A stretch of 59,031 nucleotides of DNA from the NCBI RefSeq assembly GCF_017744155.1, contig NZ_JAGHQT010000022.1, positions 1 through 59,031 on the forward strand, read 5' to 3'. Under the pieces are notes generated by a model. It searched no databases. It was not told where the DNA came from and worked only from the letters and a program-made list of their open reading frames with translations. Position numbers and translations under genes: made by a program. Position 1 is the stretch's first letter. Each line of letters opens with the position of its first letter. Shown piece after piece: positions 31,218 to 41,047 of the stretch. Origin of the DNA: Endozoicomonas sp. G2_1 (GTDB lineage: Bacteria > Pseudomonadota > Gammaproteobacteria > Enterobacterales > Alteromonadaceae).

Positions 31218-32378
31218 ATGAACTTAATCATTAAACTTGTTGCCGGCATTGTGGCTGGTGTGCTCATTGGCCTTTACGCGCCAGACTTTATTGTCCAGTT
31301 AACCTTTACGGTACAAACACTCGTTGGACAGTTAATTAAATTTACTATCCCACTAATCATCCTTTTTTATATTGCTAGTGGTATTGCGTCATTGCCGCAA
31401 GGCTCCGGCTCTTTATTGGGTAAAACTGTTGGCTTGGCTTATGGTTCAACTATTGTTGCAGGTATGTTGGCGTACTTGGTGGCAAGCTCTGTGTTACCGG
31501 GCTTAACCGCTGACAGTGCAATTGAAGCAGCGAGTCATGGCGAAAAAGTAAAAGGTTTTATCGACCTACAAATACCGCCGCTGTTTGACGTAATGACGGC
31601 ATTAGCACTGGCGTTTATTTTTGGTATCGGTATCAGTGCAATTAACGCCGATAAACTGAGAGCAGGTTTTATTCAAGCGCGTGACATCGTCGAGCTCTTG
31701 CTGTCTAAAGTGATTATTCCTGCATTGCCGTTTTACATTGCTGGTGTTTTTGCTGATATGACAGTGGAAGGCACAGTATTTAACACCTTGAAAACCTTTG
31801 GTGTTGTTTTAGTGCTTGCTGTAGCTATGCATTGGCTGTGGATTGCGGCCTTATATATTGGTAGTGCAATTGCCATGGGCAAATCGCCACTGAGCTTATT
31901 GAAAAATATGATGCCGGCTTATTTTACTGCACTTGGCACTATGTCTAGCGCTGCTACTATTCCGGTGTCGTTGCGTTCAACTAAAGCTAATAACGTGCGC
32001 GATGGCGTTGCTAATTTTACTGTGCCTTTGTGTGCTTCTATTCATTTAAGTGGTTCAACCATTACCATAGTGACTTGTGCAACGGCTGTGATGATATTAA
32101 CACCTGAGCTCAGCTTGCCTGGTTTTGCTGGCATTATTGGTTTTATTTTAATGTTGGGGGTTACTATGATTGCGGCTCCCGGTGCTCCAGGTGGTGCGGT
32201 GATGTCTGCCTTGGGCTTACTGGGTTCGATGTTGGGCTTTACTGACGCAGCACTTGCCCTCATGATTGCGCTATATTTGGCTCAAGATAGCTTTGGTACT
32301 GCTTGTAATGTCACGGGCGATGGTGCAATTGCTTTATGGGTTGATAAATTTGCTAAAGACGGCTTGAGTGATAATTAG
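31218..32378 (+). CDS. Dicarboxylate/amino acid:cation symporter (DAACS family)
   Basis: The 386-residue inner-membrane protein has eight or so helices and the re-entrant-loop signatures of the GltPh/DctA family: GTMSSAATIPVSLRST, VPLCASIHLSGSTITI, IAAPGAPGGAVMSALG and FGTACNVTGDGAIALWVDKF. The family NMDG motif is replaced by HLSG, so the transported substrate could differ from glutamate or succinate. ATG follows CAGGGGA. The 179 bp before it contain a small GTCGG...CCGAC inverted repeat near 31154-31184 but no gene. Confidence 0.88.
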   Translation: MNLIIKLVAGIVAGVLIGLYAPDFIVQLTFTVQTLVGQLIKFTIPLIILFYIASGIASLPQGSGSLLGKTVGLAYGSTIVAGMLAYLVASSVLPGLTADSAIEAASHGEKVKGFIDLQIPPLFDVMTALALAFIFGIGISAINADKLRAGFIQARDIVELLLSKVIIPALPFYIAGVFADMTVEGTVFNTLKTFGVVLVLAVAMHWLWIAALYIGSAIAMGKSPLSLLKNMMPAYFTALGTMSSAATIPVSLRSTKANNVRDGVANFTVPLCASIHLSGSTITIVTCATAVMILTPELSLPGFAGIIGFILMLGVTMIAAPGAPGGAVMSALGLLGSMLGFTDAALALMIALYLAQDSFGTACNVTGDGAIALWVDKFAKDGLSDN

Positions 32379-32400
32379 GGTTTAATAGGGCAAGGACGTC

Positions 32401-33468
32401 ATGAAGGCACAAGACCAAGGTACTAGAGAATTATTTAACGATTTACAGCAACAAAACTCTTGGTTTGCCTTGGTTGCACTAATACCGTCGTTAATTTCTC
32501 TCTTGTATAGTCTGCTCTATTGGTTTGTTTTTGAAGATCAAATTTCAGCACTATTTAACTTTATTTGTTGCCTTGGTTTTAGTATTTCTATTGTCATTAA
32601 CCATTATGGTCGAGGCTATTTAGCTCGTTGGTGGCTGATGCTAATATCTGTTGTCAATTTGATAGGTATTAGCACCGTTATATTTGGCCCAGCAAGCGGT
32701 GCCCATTACTATTTTTTACTCCATCCACTAGGCGTATTTTTTGTTTTTACTCAAAAGCAATTTGTTGAGCGAAGCTCGGTTGCCGTCATTGCAACACTAT
32801 GCTTTTTGTTTTGTCACTACTTTCAAGGTGAACCTATGGTTCAGCTTAGCAATGACCAAATTAATGGTATGTTTAATTTATCGATAGTTTCGATTGCTTT
32901 GAGTATTTTTGCCTCAATGACTTTTTTTGGTAACAAAATCGCCAAACAAAAGCAGCAGTTACACGAACTTGCCAATAAAGACTTATTAACGCAGATAAAC
33001 AATCGTCGTAGTTTTTTTTCTAACGTCAATCAATTGTTCACAGATAGTGTAGCGGCTAATCGTTCACTTGCGATTATCATGCTAGATCTCGACAACTTTA
33101 AATTGGTCAATGATCAACATGGTCACCAGGTTGGCGATTATGTCTTGGCTCATACTGCTCAGCTTATCGCTGAGCATAATCGTAGCGGCGATGTATTTGC
33201 GCGCTATGGTGGCGAAGAATTTATTATTGCGTTACCAGAAACTAGTCTTGAACAAGCACAATCAATCGCAGAACGCTTGAGAAACTTGCTAGCGTCGGAA
33301 GTTATTAGAATCAACAAGCTTGAATTAACGTTGACAGCAAGTATGGGCGTTGCTGAGTTTAGCGACCAGATAACATCGCTATCTGAGCTAATTAATTGTG
33401 CAGATAAAGCGCTTTACCAAGCCAAGTGCAGAGGGAGAGACTGTGTTGTCTGTCACGCAGCGGCATAA
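32401..33468 (+). CDS. Membrane-bound diguanylate cyclase (GGDEF)
   Basis: The 355-residue protein has about six membrane helices in residues 15-180, a short linker, and a GGDEF domain from about residue 185. The active-site signature is GGEEF at 270-274, which is a functional form, and the product-inhibition site RSGD (261-264) lies exactly five residues before it, as in allosterically inhibited cyclases. It should make cyclic di-GMP from two GTP. The input domain is not recognised. It starts 22 bp after the symporter and may be co-transcribed with it. A c-di-GMP riboswitch occurs elsewhere in this window (41786-41886). Confidence 0.92.
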   Translation: MKAQDQGTRELFNDLQQQNSWFALVALIPSLISLLYSLLYWFVFEDQISALFNFICCLGFSISIVINHYGRGYLARWWLMLISVVNLIGISTVIFGPASGAHYYFLLHPLGVFFVFTQKQFVERSSVAVIATLCFLFCHYFQGEPMVQLSNDQINGMFNLSIVSIALSIFASMTFFGNKIAKQKQQLHELANKDLLTQINNRRSFFSNVNQLFTDSVAANRSLAIIMLDLDNFKLVNDQHGHQVGDYVLAHTAQLIAEHNRSGDVFARYGGEEFIIALPETSLEQAQSIAERLRNLLASEVIRINKLELTLTASMGVAEFSDQITSLSELINCADKALYQAKCRGRDCVVCHAAA

Positions 33469-33527
33469 AGCCTCTAACCATTATTTTTATTGCTGTTTTG
33501 ATCAAAGATGCAATTAGGTGGGTTCAC

Positions 33528-33818
33528 ATGCGTGTTGCTTTGTCAGTAGGTATAATTGCCACCGTTATCGCACTCGTCGTTTTTACCGCGAACTGGCATC
33601 TATTCGACTATCTTGGTCAGCCTTTGCCCGGTTATCAGCTATTGTTATGGCCGGGGAATCTTTCGTTGGTGTATCTCTGGCATCCAATCTTTACTGAAGA
33701 GTTGGCCTTTTGGCCCAAGTTAGCCTTACTATTGTTTGGTCAGTTCGTGATTGTCGCTGCAATGACGATGACAATTGGTACAATACTCATTAAGCTGCGG
33801 AGGCGCTATCAGCGCTGA
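33528..33818 (+). CDS. Small two-helix membrane protein
   Basis: The 96-residue protein has two hydrophobic helices (about residues 3-21 and 63-85) and a basic C-terminus (KLRRRYQR). The family is not recognised. The ATG at 33528 with TTAGGTGG upstream is preferred over an upstream start that would overlap the GGDEF gene by 43 bp. It lies 59 bp after the cyclase on the same strand, so co-transcription is likely. Confidence 0.6.
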   Translation: MRVALSVGIIATVIALVVFTANWHLFDYLGQPLPGYQLLLWPGNLSLVYLWHPIFTEELAFWPKLALLLFGQFVIVAAMTMTIGTILIKLRRRYQR

Positions 33819-33880
33819 ACAATTATTTATACGCAATAGTATTATTTGTCTAAGCGACTAATTCGTTGTGTAGAATGGTA

Positions 33881-34315
33881 TTATTGTAAATCAGCGAGTA
33901 CCATTTTTATTTCTTTACGCACGGTGTCTATTTGACTGATCAGGGTATCGACTACTTCTTGATCGTCAGGTACTGCCTGCCAGTTTTGTGACCATTTTGT
34001 TTTTAGCATCGCTGTATGCTGGGCAACTCTCGGGCTAATCAGCGAACTTAAATCAACAATTAAGCCGACTTTTACCCAGCCTTTGCGAGGACTACCATTC
34101 ACTTCATCACCGTCGTAATGGGATGCATAAATTACCTGTTCAAGCTCAGCCAAATGCGCAAATACTTCGAACGAGGCCGTGCGAATATTACTGTTATCTT
34201 CGGTAACTTCCATACGCCAGGTGTTGTAACTAAAACCAGCCACTGCGATTACTAAACTGAGGATAGCCGTGGCGTAATAAATAGAAAGCTTTTGAAATTG
34301 CTCCGGTGTGTTCAT
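33881..34315 (-). CDS. Single-pass membrane protein of unknown function
   Basis: The 144-residue protein has one membrane segment near residues 11-29 (YYATAILSLVIAVAGFSYNT) and then a hydrophilic, probably helical domain of about 110 residues, without Cys. I do not recognise the family. The start at 34315 is chosen because AGGA lies upstream and the membrane segment then lies near the N-terminus. It is downstream of the TIGR01777-type gene on the same strand and convergent with the small membrane protein. Confidence 0.6.
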   Translation of the reverse strand: MNTPEQFQKLSIYYATAILSLVIAVAGFSYNTWRMEVTEDNSNIRTASFEVFAHLAELEQVIYASHYDGDEVNGSPRKGWVKVGLIVDLSSLISPRVAQHTAMLKTKWSQNWQAVPDDQEVVDTLISQIDTVRKEIKMVLADLQ

Positions 34316-34352
34316 TAAATATCCGTTCCTGAAAATATATTGCCAATAGTGA

Positions 34353-35294
34353 TCAGTGTTTGTGCAACAAAATTTCACTTAATGCCGATGTTAAGTCAGG
34401 ATGGTCAAAATTGAAACCCGCAGAGGTCAGTTTGCTTGGTCTGATACGGTTACTGGCGAGCAACAAATCGTTGGCGAGTTCGCCAAAAACTAACCGAGCA
34501 ATCACGGCCGGCAATGGGAACATAGTTGGCCTGTGCAGCAGTTTGCCTAGCGTTTTAGTAAAGCTTAGATTTGTTACTGGTTTTGGTGCAGTCAGGTTGA
34601 CGGGCCCTGAAATAGCGTCGTTATCGATAATAAAGCTGATCGCTCGGCAAACATCAATCACACTGATCCAACTAATAAATTGCTGACCAGTACCGACTTT
34701 GCCGCCAACACCGAGTTTTATTGGCAACATCATTTGTGGTAGCGCGCCGCCTTTAGTACTTAGTACAACACCGGTTCGAATATTGACTCGCCGAATATCG
34801 GTATTATCGAGTACTTGGCTAGCAGCTTCCCACTGCTGACAAATATCAGACATAAATTCATCTTTTGCTGGGCTAGTTTCATCTGCCCAGTCGTTGCCTG
34901 TATCGCCATAATAGCCAATGGCTGAGCCGCCAATAAAAAGTTTCGGCGGTTTAGCTAGTTTGGCTAAGGTTTTTGCCATTAGTTTACTGGGAGTAACACG
35001 ACTATCAATGATTTGTTGTTTGCGGGCTACTGTCCATCGTTTATCGGCAATGCCAACACCGTTTAACACGATGACCACGTCAAAGGTAATATCAGGGGCG
35101 AGTTCAATAATACCTTGTTCAGGTTGCCAGTAACATTGAGCTTTTCCAGTTCCTGTTCCAGTTTGTTCGCTTTTCTGAGCTTTGGGTATAGGTTTAGCCC
35201 GCAAGAGTGGGTAAACCGAGTGTCCTTGGCTTTGCAGATAATTTGAAAGTGCGGTGCCAATTAGGCCACTAGCACCAGCAATAAGCACATTCAT
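34353..35294 (-). CDS. TIGR01777-family NAD(P)-binding epimerase-like protein (YfcH-like)
   Basis: The 313-residue protein begins with the Rossmann motif MNVLIAGASGLIGTALSNYL, has GGSAIGYYGDTG with the catalytic-type Tyr region, and ends with a C-terminal DUF1731-like part (LTSAGFNFDHPDLTSALSEI). This is the extended SDR family containing E. coli YfcH; its substrate is unknown. ATG at 35294 has AAGGTG upstream, whereas the ATG at 35327 has no ribosome-binding site, so the shorter form is chosen. Confidence 0.9.
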   Translation of the reverse strand: MNVLIAGASGLIGTALSNYLQSQGHSVYPLLRAKPIPKAQKSEQTGTGTGKAQCYWQPEQGIIELAPDITFDVVIVLNGVGIADKRWTVARKQQIIDSRVTPSKLMAKTLAKLAKPPKLFIGGSAIGYYGDTGNDWADETSPAKDEFMSDICQQWEAASQVLDNTDIRRVNIRTGVVLSTKGGALPQMMLPIKLGVGGKVGTGQQFISWISVIDVCRAISFIIDNDAISGPVNLTAPKPVTNLSFTKTLGKLLHRPTMFPLPAVIARLVFGELANDLLLASNRIRPSKLTSAGFNFDHPDLTSALSEILLHKH

Positions 35295-35340
35295 TACAGC
35301 ACCTTTTGTCGATGAGTTATTACTCATTTAGTATTAACAA

Positions 35341-35360
35341 ATTAAACGCATTCGTTTAAT
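35341..35360. other. Palindromic hairpin upstream of the epimerase-like gene
   Basis: ATTAAACG (35341-35348) pairs perfectly with CGTTTAAT (35353-35360) around a 4-nt loop. It lies 47 bp before the epimerase start and 65 bp after the lipoprotein gene stop. It could be an operator or a weak terminator; there is no T-run of note. Confidence 0.35.
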
Positions 35361-35424
35361 AAATAGTTCACCGGTTAATGGCAACGTTAAAACTGAAAAA
35401 TGACGAAAACGCCTGTTTTAGCCG

Positions 35425-36027
35425 TTATTTTTCAGATGGACATGGTTTAGTAATATCTGTTGTGTCGCACAAATAAATTTGTTCAAAATATTGATACCAC
35501 TGCTTCAACGAGGTCGCGGTTAATGAATTGTGCCAACTGCGTTGTAAATGATAAAAAACCTCTTTTCCTTGGGCCATAAAGTGCAAAATACCTGCATTAA
35601 AACCATTGTTGTTTTGGCAGCGGCTAAACCACACTAATCGAGCATTGGGCTGTGGCCATTTTACATCAGTAGCCAGTACTCGTTTTTTACTGGTAAATGC
35701 ATCGCAGCTCATTTGGCCCGGTTGATTAGCGATGGCTTGTTGAGCTTTTAAATCGAATGTCGCTTTTTGATGAATAGTTAAAACAAGTTGGTGCTCGGCC
35801 TTATTGCTGTCTTTGTTATTTTGAGGATTGTAAGCCTTGTTTACCAACGGTTGATGCCAAGTAATTTGCTGGACGCCATTGGATAGTGTTTGCTCAACGT
35901 GCCAATTTTTTAATAACTGATTAAACGGCATGATTAAGTGCTCACCGTGTGGCTTTACCGGTGGTGTTTGCGCACAGCCCAACAGTAACGTGCTGCAAAA
36001 AAATAAGAAAACTAGCGAGAGTCGCAT
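35425..36027 (-). CDS. Lipoprotein of unknown function
   Basis: The 200-residue product has a lipoprotein signal peptide with lipobox LLG-C, Cys at residue 18, followed by Ala-Gln (outer-membrane sorting is likely, since there is no Asp at +2). The mature part has Cys at SCDAFTS, FSRCQNN and two near the C-terminus (YLCDTTDITKPCPSEK), so disulphides are likely. I do not recognise the family. It is divergent from cobQ. Confidence 0.65.
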   Translation of the reverse strand: MRLSLVFLFFCSTLLLGCAQTPPVKPHGEHLIMPFNQLLKNWHVEQTLSNGVQQITWHQPLVNKAYNPQNNKDSNKAEHQLVLTIHQKATFDLKAQQAIANQPGQMSCDAFTSKKRVLATDVKWPQPNARLVWFSRCQNNNGFNAGILHFMAQGKEVFYHLQRSWHNSLTATSLKQWYQYFEQIYLCDTTDITKPCPSEK

Positions 36028-36184
36028 TGGCTAAAATTGCTCTTGGGTCAATTGCTTTCAATAGATTGTTTGAGCTTATATTAAAAGCGTTAGCAAAGAA
36101 ATTATTTATTATTTTTTAGATGCTTATAATCAAGTATTATGGTCAACCAGGTAGCAAATAACCGAGTTAGATGAGTTACCGCTA

Positions 36185-37750
36185 ATGCCAACAAAAACGC
36201 CAGCAAAAACACTGATGATACAAGGTACAACCTCTGATGCCGGTAAAAGCACCTTGGTTGCAGGTCTTTGTCGTGTTTGGTCGCAAATGGGCTATCGGGT
36301 GGCACCGTTTAAGCCGCAAAATATGGCCTTGAACAGTGCAGTCACTGAAGACGGCGGTGAAATAGGTCGAGCTCAAGCCGTGCAAGCGAAAGCGGCAAGA
36401 GTGCCCGCTGAAGTCGATTTTAATCCAATATTACTCAAACCTAGCTCAGATACCGGGGCACAAGTGATTGTTCATGGCAAAGCGCTAACAGGTGGCAATG
36501 GAGCAATGGAAGCGGGTCAGTATCACAACTACAAAAAAGTTGCGATGAACGCTGTCCTAGAATCACACCAAAGGTTGTCTGAGCGTTTCGAACTTATTTG
36601 TGTTGAAGGTGCAGGTAGTCCCGCAGAAATTAACCTACGCGCTGGTGATATTGCCAATATGGGCTTTGCTGAAGAAGTTAATTGCCCTGTGGTAATTATT
36701 GCCGATATTGATAAAGGCGGCGTTTTTGCTCACTTGGTGGGCACTTTGGCGCTGTTGTCTCAATCAGAGCAAGATCGTGTGGTTGGTTTTGTTATTAATC
36801 GCTTTCGCGGTGATATTGCACTACTGCAGTCAGGCTTAGACTGGCTTGAGCAGAAAACAGCTAAACCTGTACTAGGTGTATTACCTTATTTGCATCAACT
36901 GGAGATCGCGCAAGAAGATGCCATTGCCACTGAGCAAGATAACTCTCAGGCTAAAGTGCGTATTGCAGTCTTAGTGACGCCGCGAATGAGTAATCATACC
37001 GATTTCGATTGCTTGCGTTTGCACCCAGAGATAGATTGCCAGTTTGTGTATGGTCAGCCCAATCAAGAAAGCCAAATACCGCCAGTAGATTTGATTATGC
37101 TCGCCGGTAGCAAAAATGTTCGCGATGATCTCACTTTTTTAAAAGAACAAGGCTGGCATCGACAAATAGCGCGCCACTTGCGTTACGGTGGCAAAGTCTT
37201 TGGCATTTGCGGTGGTTATCAAATGCTGGGGCAAACTATTGCAGATCCACATGGCGTAGAAGGGCAACCGGGCCAATCTGAGGGGTTAGCCTATTTGCCC
37301 ATTACCACGACATTGGCCGAGCAAAAAACCTTAAAAAATGTCTCAGGCTGGTTAAATTTATCGGGCCAGCAAGCACAGTTTAACGGCTATGAAATTCACG
37401 CTGGCATCAGTATTGTTGAGCCCAGTGTTGTTGAGTCCAAAGCTGCTGTTTCAGAGTGTTTTGAGCCAATCGTGGCAATAGGCCAGCACCAAGCTGGCTT
37501 GCTCAGCCAAGACAATCAAATAGCTGGCTGTTATGTTCATGGCTTATTTGACCATATCGACACCGTATCGCTACTGGTGAATTGGCTTGGTAGTGAAATC
37601 AATCAGAAATTTGATTTCGACGCCCATCAAGAGCACGCCATTGAGCGGGTAGCCGATGCTTGTCGAGAACATTTAGCGTTAGATAAGATTGAACACTTGC
37701 TAACGGCTTGGTATAAAAATAACTATGCTGACGCTGATCGCTCTTCATAA
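36185..37750 (+). CDS. cobQ: Cobyric acid synthase (adenosylcobyrinate amidotransferase)
   Basis: CobQ (CbiP) amidates four carboxyl groups of adenosylcobyrinic acid a,c-diamide with glutamine and ATP. The 521-residue protein has a DTBS-like ATPase N-terminus ([31 protein letters not shown]) and a class I glutamine amidotransferase C-terminus with nucleophile C342 in [14 protein letters not shown] and the His in YVHGLFDH. No other cobalamin gene is nearby, and I see no B12 riboswitch in the 157 bp upstream. It stands alone between a lipoprotein gene and an antiporter. Confidence 0.96.
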   Translation: MPTKTPAKTLMIQGTTSDAGKSTLVAGLCRVWSQMGYRVAPFKPQNMALNSAVTEDGGEIGRAQAVQAKAARVPAEVDFNPILLKPSSDTGAQVIVHGKALTGGNGAMEAGQYHNYKKVAMNAVLESHQRLSERFELICVEGAGSPAEINLRAGDIANMGFAEEVNCPVVIIADIDKGGVFAHLVGTLALLSQSEQDRVVGFVINRFRGDIALLQSGLDWLEQKTAKPVLGVLPYLHQLEIAQEDAIATEQDNSQAKVRIAVLVTPRMSNHTDFDCLRLHPEIDCQFVYGQPNQESQIPPVDLIMLAGSKNVRDDLTFLKEQGWHRQIARHLRYGGKVFGICGGYQMLGQTIADPHGVEGQPGQSEGLAYLPITTTLAEQKTLKNVSGWLNLSGQQAQFNGYEIHAGISIVEPSVVESKAAVSECFEPIVAIGQHQAGLLSQDNQIAGCYVHGLFDHIDTVSLLVNWLGSEINQKFDFDAHQEHAIERVADACREHLALDKIEHLLTAWYKNNYADADRSS

Positions 37751-37846
37751 AGCCATAATTAGCAGAAAAACCTAGAACAAAAATAATTATTGGCAATCTT
37801 CACATTGTATAACTCGTACTAACAATGATTCAAAGGTAGGGAATTT

Positions 37847-39814
37847 GTGACCGGACATTTAGAAATTTTAGCAATACTGACGATAGCTGTGTTTTGTGTG
37901 TGGTTGTTTAGACGCCTGCACTTACCGGCTATTTTAGCGTACTTAGTGGCTGGCATGTTAGTGGGAGAGCACGGCCTGGCATGGGCGCAAGAGCACGTTG
38001 ACTACGAGCACTTCGCTGAACTTGGTATTGTTTTTCTGTTGTTTACTCTAGGTTTAGAATTTTCTGTACCTAAATTAATGGCAATGCGGCATTTGGTGTT
38101 TGCCGTTGGCAGCTTGCAGGTGGGAATATCATTAGTGTTATTCACTGTTGCCGCCATGCTCTTTGGTCAAAGCTTCACAACTGCTATTGTGATTGGCGGC
38201 ATTATTGCCTTGTCATCGACAGCGATTGTTATTCGTCAGCTCAGTGAATCTGGCGGCATAAAACGCAAATCAGGTCAGCTATCTGTGGCCATTTTACTGT
38301 TCCAAGATATCGCTGTGGTGCCACTGCTTATTATTACCCCGATGCTGGCGCAAGATACCGGCTTTACTATGGTGTGGGCATTGTTGGTGGCGCTGGTCAA
38401 AGGGGTGTTAGTTGTCGGTTTATTGTTTTTTGCTGGTAAATGGTTACTGCCGCGTTTGTTTAACTTAGTTGCTCAAGTGCGAACTGATGAACTGTTTGTT
38501 TTAACTACGCTGTTGGTGACTTTAGTGGCGTCAAGTTTAACTCAGTCATTTGGTTTGTCGATGGCATTAGGGGCATTCTTAGCAGGGATGATGCTTGGCG
38601 AAAGCCAGTACAAGCATCAGTTAGAGGCAGACATTCGACCTTATCGCGATATTTTACTCGGGCTTTTCTTCGTTACCGTTGGCATGAAACTCGATGTTGG
38701 TTATTTGATCAGCTCACCACTACAAATTATCGGCGTGATGTTGGCGTTTATGGCGATTAAAGTATTGGTTATATATGTGCTTGCTCTGCGGGCAGGAGAG
38801 CACAAAAAAGATGCCTTAGCCAGTGGTTTAATGTTGGCTCAAATGGGGGAGTTTGGCTTTGTTCTGATTGCCCTTGCCAGTCAAGTCAATTTACTACCGC
38901 TTGACGTTGCCTCACTGCTACTGGGGGCTGGTGTTATCAGTATGGCAGTGACTCCATATATGGTCGACAACGCGCGTAAATGGGCAGGCCGGTTTACCAA
39001 AGACAAGCACAAGGGCTATGATGAGCTCAATGAACTGCCTGAACAAGCAGAGCTTGAAAATCACGTAATTATTTGTGGTTTTGGTCGTATTGGGCAAACT
39101 GTAAGCCGCTTTCTCAAGCAAGAGAAAATTGATTTTGTCGCGATTGATATTGATCCACTGCGCACCACGAAAGCACGTGAAGCAGGGGAAAACGTGTTAT
39201 TCGGCTCTTCAAGTCAGGCCGAACTTTTAGAAGCGGCTCATTTAGATAAAGCGCGTCTAGTAGTGATTGCTTTTGGTGAAGATAAAAAGTCTATTGAGAT
39301 TACACAAAAGGTGAGGAGTTTAGCGCCTAATGTCCCTATTTTAGTGAGAACCCGAAACGATGCCCAGCTGGATGCTCTTAAAGATGCTGGTGCTAATGAG
39401 GTCGTACCGGAAAGCTTGGAAGGCAGTTTGATGCTGGTTTCTCAAGTTCTGTCATTAACCGGTGTGCCTTTTGCTCGTATTGTTCGTCATGTTCAAAAAG
39501 AGCGTAAAAACCACTACAACCACCTTCATGGCTTCTTCCAAGGTGAGCATACCGATATGAGCCCTGATGCTATCGAGCGAATTGAGTTTGCCCACGGTGT
39601 TTTGCTAACCGAAAATTCATACGCGGTCGGCAAGACCATAGAGTCTTTAGATTTTACCAGTCGCCGTGTTGATATTATCGTCTTAAAACGCAATGGCATA
39701 GAGTCTGAGCAACCAGTTGGCACCACTGTATTGCAAGAGCAAGATACTTTAGTACTGAGAGGTAAACCGCGCAGGGTTGAACGCGCTGAGCACTTTATTC
39801 ATGAAGGAAGTTAG
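37847..39814 (+). CDS. CPA2-family monovalent cation:proton antiporter (KefB/KefC/YbaL type)
   Basis: The 655-residue protein has about 12 membrane helices in residues 1-380 with the family stretch ELGIVFLLFTLGLEFSVPKL, a cytoplasmic RCK/TrkA-N domain (VIICGFGRIGQTVSRFLKQE, then VAIDIDP) and a C-terminal TrkA-C domain (about 560-645). It should exchange K+ or Na+ for H+, gated by NAD(H) or a thiol adduct. The start is GTG with AGGGAA upstream. Assignment between KefB, KefC and YbaL is not possible by eye. Confidence 0.92.
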   Translation: MTGHLEILAILTIAVFCVWLFRRLHLPAILAYLVAGMLVGEHGLAWAQEHVDYEHFAELGIVFLLFTLGLEFSVPKLMAMRHLVFAVGSLQVGISLVLFTVAAMLFGQSFTTAIVIGGIIALSSTAIVIRQLSESGGIKRKSGQLSVAILLFQDIAVVPLLIITPMLAQDTGFTMVWALLVALVKGVLVVGLLFFAGKWLLPRLFNLVAQVRTDELFVLTTLLVTLVASSLTQSFGLSMALGAFLAGMMLGESQYKHQLEADIRPYRDILLGLFFVTVGMKLDVGYLISSPLQIIGVMLAFMAIKVLVIYVLALRAGEHKKDALASGLMLAQMGEFGFVLIALASQVNLLPLDVASLLLGAGVISMAVTPYMVDNARKWAGRFTKDKHKGYDELNELPEQAELENHVIICGFGRIGQTVSRFLKQEKIDFVAIDIDPLRTTKAREAGENVLFGSSSQAELLEAAHLDKARLVVIAFGEDKKSIEITQKVRSLAPNVPILVRTRNDAQLDALKDAGANEVVPESLEGSLMLVSQVLSLTGVPFARIVRHVQKERKNHYNHLHGFFQGEHTDMSPDAIERIEFAHGVLLTENSYAVGKTIESLDFTSRRVDIIVLKRNGIESEQPVGTTVLQEQDTLVLRGKPRRVERAEHFIHEGS

Positions 39815-39849
39815 TTGGTGTGCCTAAGACAGTAATTATAAGCCATCAG

Positions 39850-41010
39850 CTATATAGACAAAAACGCTCGGATTTCTTGCTCTTGTGCCATTGCGTCGTT
39901 AAAGCCCAATTCGATTAAGCGCTTGCAATAGCGCTTTTCGAATAACAAGTAACTGGTCAAACTCGATTCAGAATCATTACTGATACCTATTGAGCGAAGT
40001 AACAATTTCACTGTCATTGGGAGTTCGTGATAATACTCGGCTGCGATGGCATTGAAGTCATGACTAGGATTGATCAACAGGCTATCAATATGCTGTAGGC
40101 CAAGGCCTGAATTTTGCTCACCTCTATTTTCTTCTGGAATTAGCGCAATGGTTTCATTAATCCGCTCCATACGCTCTAGATCACTTTGTAACGTGTCAGA
40201 AAAAATAGTGTCGAGCATATGACCAGCGATAGTAGCCGCTGTTGGCGGGTGAGGGTTGTTTTCCATTGCGTGCAGCGGCTCTTTAGGCTGTTCAACACCA
40301 ACAATTAACAAACGTTTGGCGCCTAGGTGAATGGCTGGGCTAAGCGGCGATAACTGATGAATTGAACCATCGCCAAAATGCTCTCCGTTGAGTTTTATCG
40401 ATGGAAAAACTAGTGGAATAGCGGCTGATGCCATCAAGTGTTCGCTGTTGATTTGACTTTTTAACCCGCGCCGTTTGGCACGAGCCCATGGTTCAATCGC
40501 TTTATCAGTTTGATAAAAACTGATGGAATCACCACTGCTATAGCTTGAAGCAGTAATCGATAAAGCGGTCAAATAACCTCGGCGTAAATTATCATCGATG
40601 CGTTTGAAGTCTAAAACGTTATTGAGCAACTCTCTAAGTGGTGCATTGTTGAGTAAACTACGCGCTTGTTTGTTGGCGTAGTCGGCTTGGAAACTCGCTA
40701 ACATACCCGCGCTTAAGTGGCCAAAGGTTCTGCCAGCGTCACTGTAAAATATTTTACAGGTATTGAGGTTTTTCCAGACCCATTCGAGCTTTTTTACGCC
40801 TAAGTGATAACAAGATGCGTAGCAAGCAAGTGCCGTTGCATTGATACCACCGGCTGAGGTGCCGCAAATAATAGGGAAGGGAATGCCGTGGTTGCGAGGC
40901 ATAAACTTAGCAATAGCAGAGAGCACGCCAACCTGGTAAGCCGCTCGGGCACCACCGCCGGTGAGTACTAACGCATTCTTGCTGCCGCGATAGGTTTTTT
41001 TAGTAGCCAT
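39850..41010 (-). CDS. Patatin-like phospholipase
   Basis: The 386-residue protein has the oxyanion glycine motif LTGGGARAAYQVG (17-28), the nucleophile elbow GTSAGG with Ser52, and the catalytic Asp in GDGSIHQ (Asp214), so it has an intact Ser-Asp dyad. Patatin enzymes cleave acyl chains from phospholipids. There is no signal peptide, so it acts in the cytoplasm or at the inner membrane. It faces the CPA2 gene tail to tail with 35 bp between them; upstream lies copy 2 of the 207-bp element. Confidence 0.93.
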   Translation of the reverse strand: MATKKTYRGSKNALVLTGGGARAAYQVGVLSAIAKFMPRNHGIPFPIICGTSAGGINATALACYASCYHLGVKKLEWVWKNLNTCKIFYSDAGRTFGHLSAGMLASFQADYANKQARSLLNNAPLRELLNNVLDFKRIDDNLRRGYLTALSITASSYSSGDSISFYQTDKAIEPWARAKRRGLKSQINSEHLMASAAIPLVFPSIKLNGEHFGDGSIHQLSPLSPAIHLGAKRLLIVGVEQPKEPLHAMENNPHPPTAATIAGHMLDTIFSDTLQSDLERMERINETIALIPEENRGEQNSGLGLQHIDSLLINPSHDFNAIAAEYYHELPMTVKLLLRSIGISNDSESSLTSYLLFEKRYCKRLIELGFNDAMAQEQEIRAFLSI

Positions 41011-41047
41011 TGAGTTTAACTGCCGTCCTTCGTCGGTTCTTTATCCC

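Noticed and set aside
36028-36184. Possible cobalamin riboswitch upstream of cobQ
   Set aside because: No B12-box-like sequence or suitable structure is visible, and the region is too short for the full aptamer plus platform.
36102-36385. Two overlapping minus-strand ORFs at the start of cobQ
   Set aside because: They overlap the conserved CobQ N-terminus; Cys/His-rich composition is a frame artefact.
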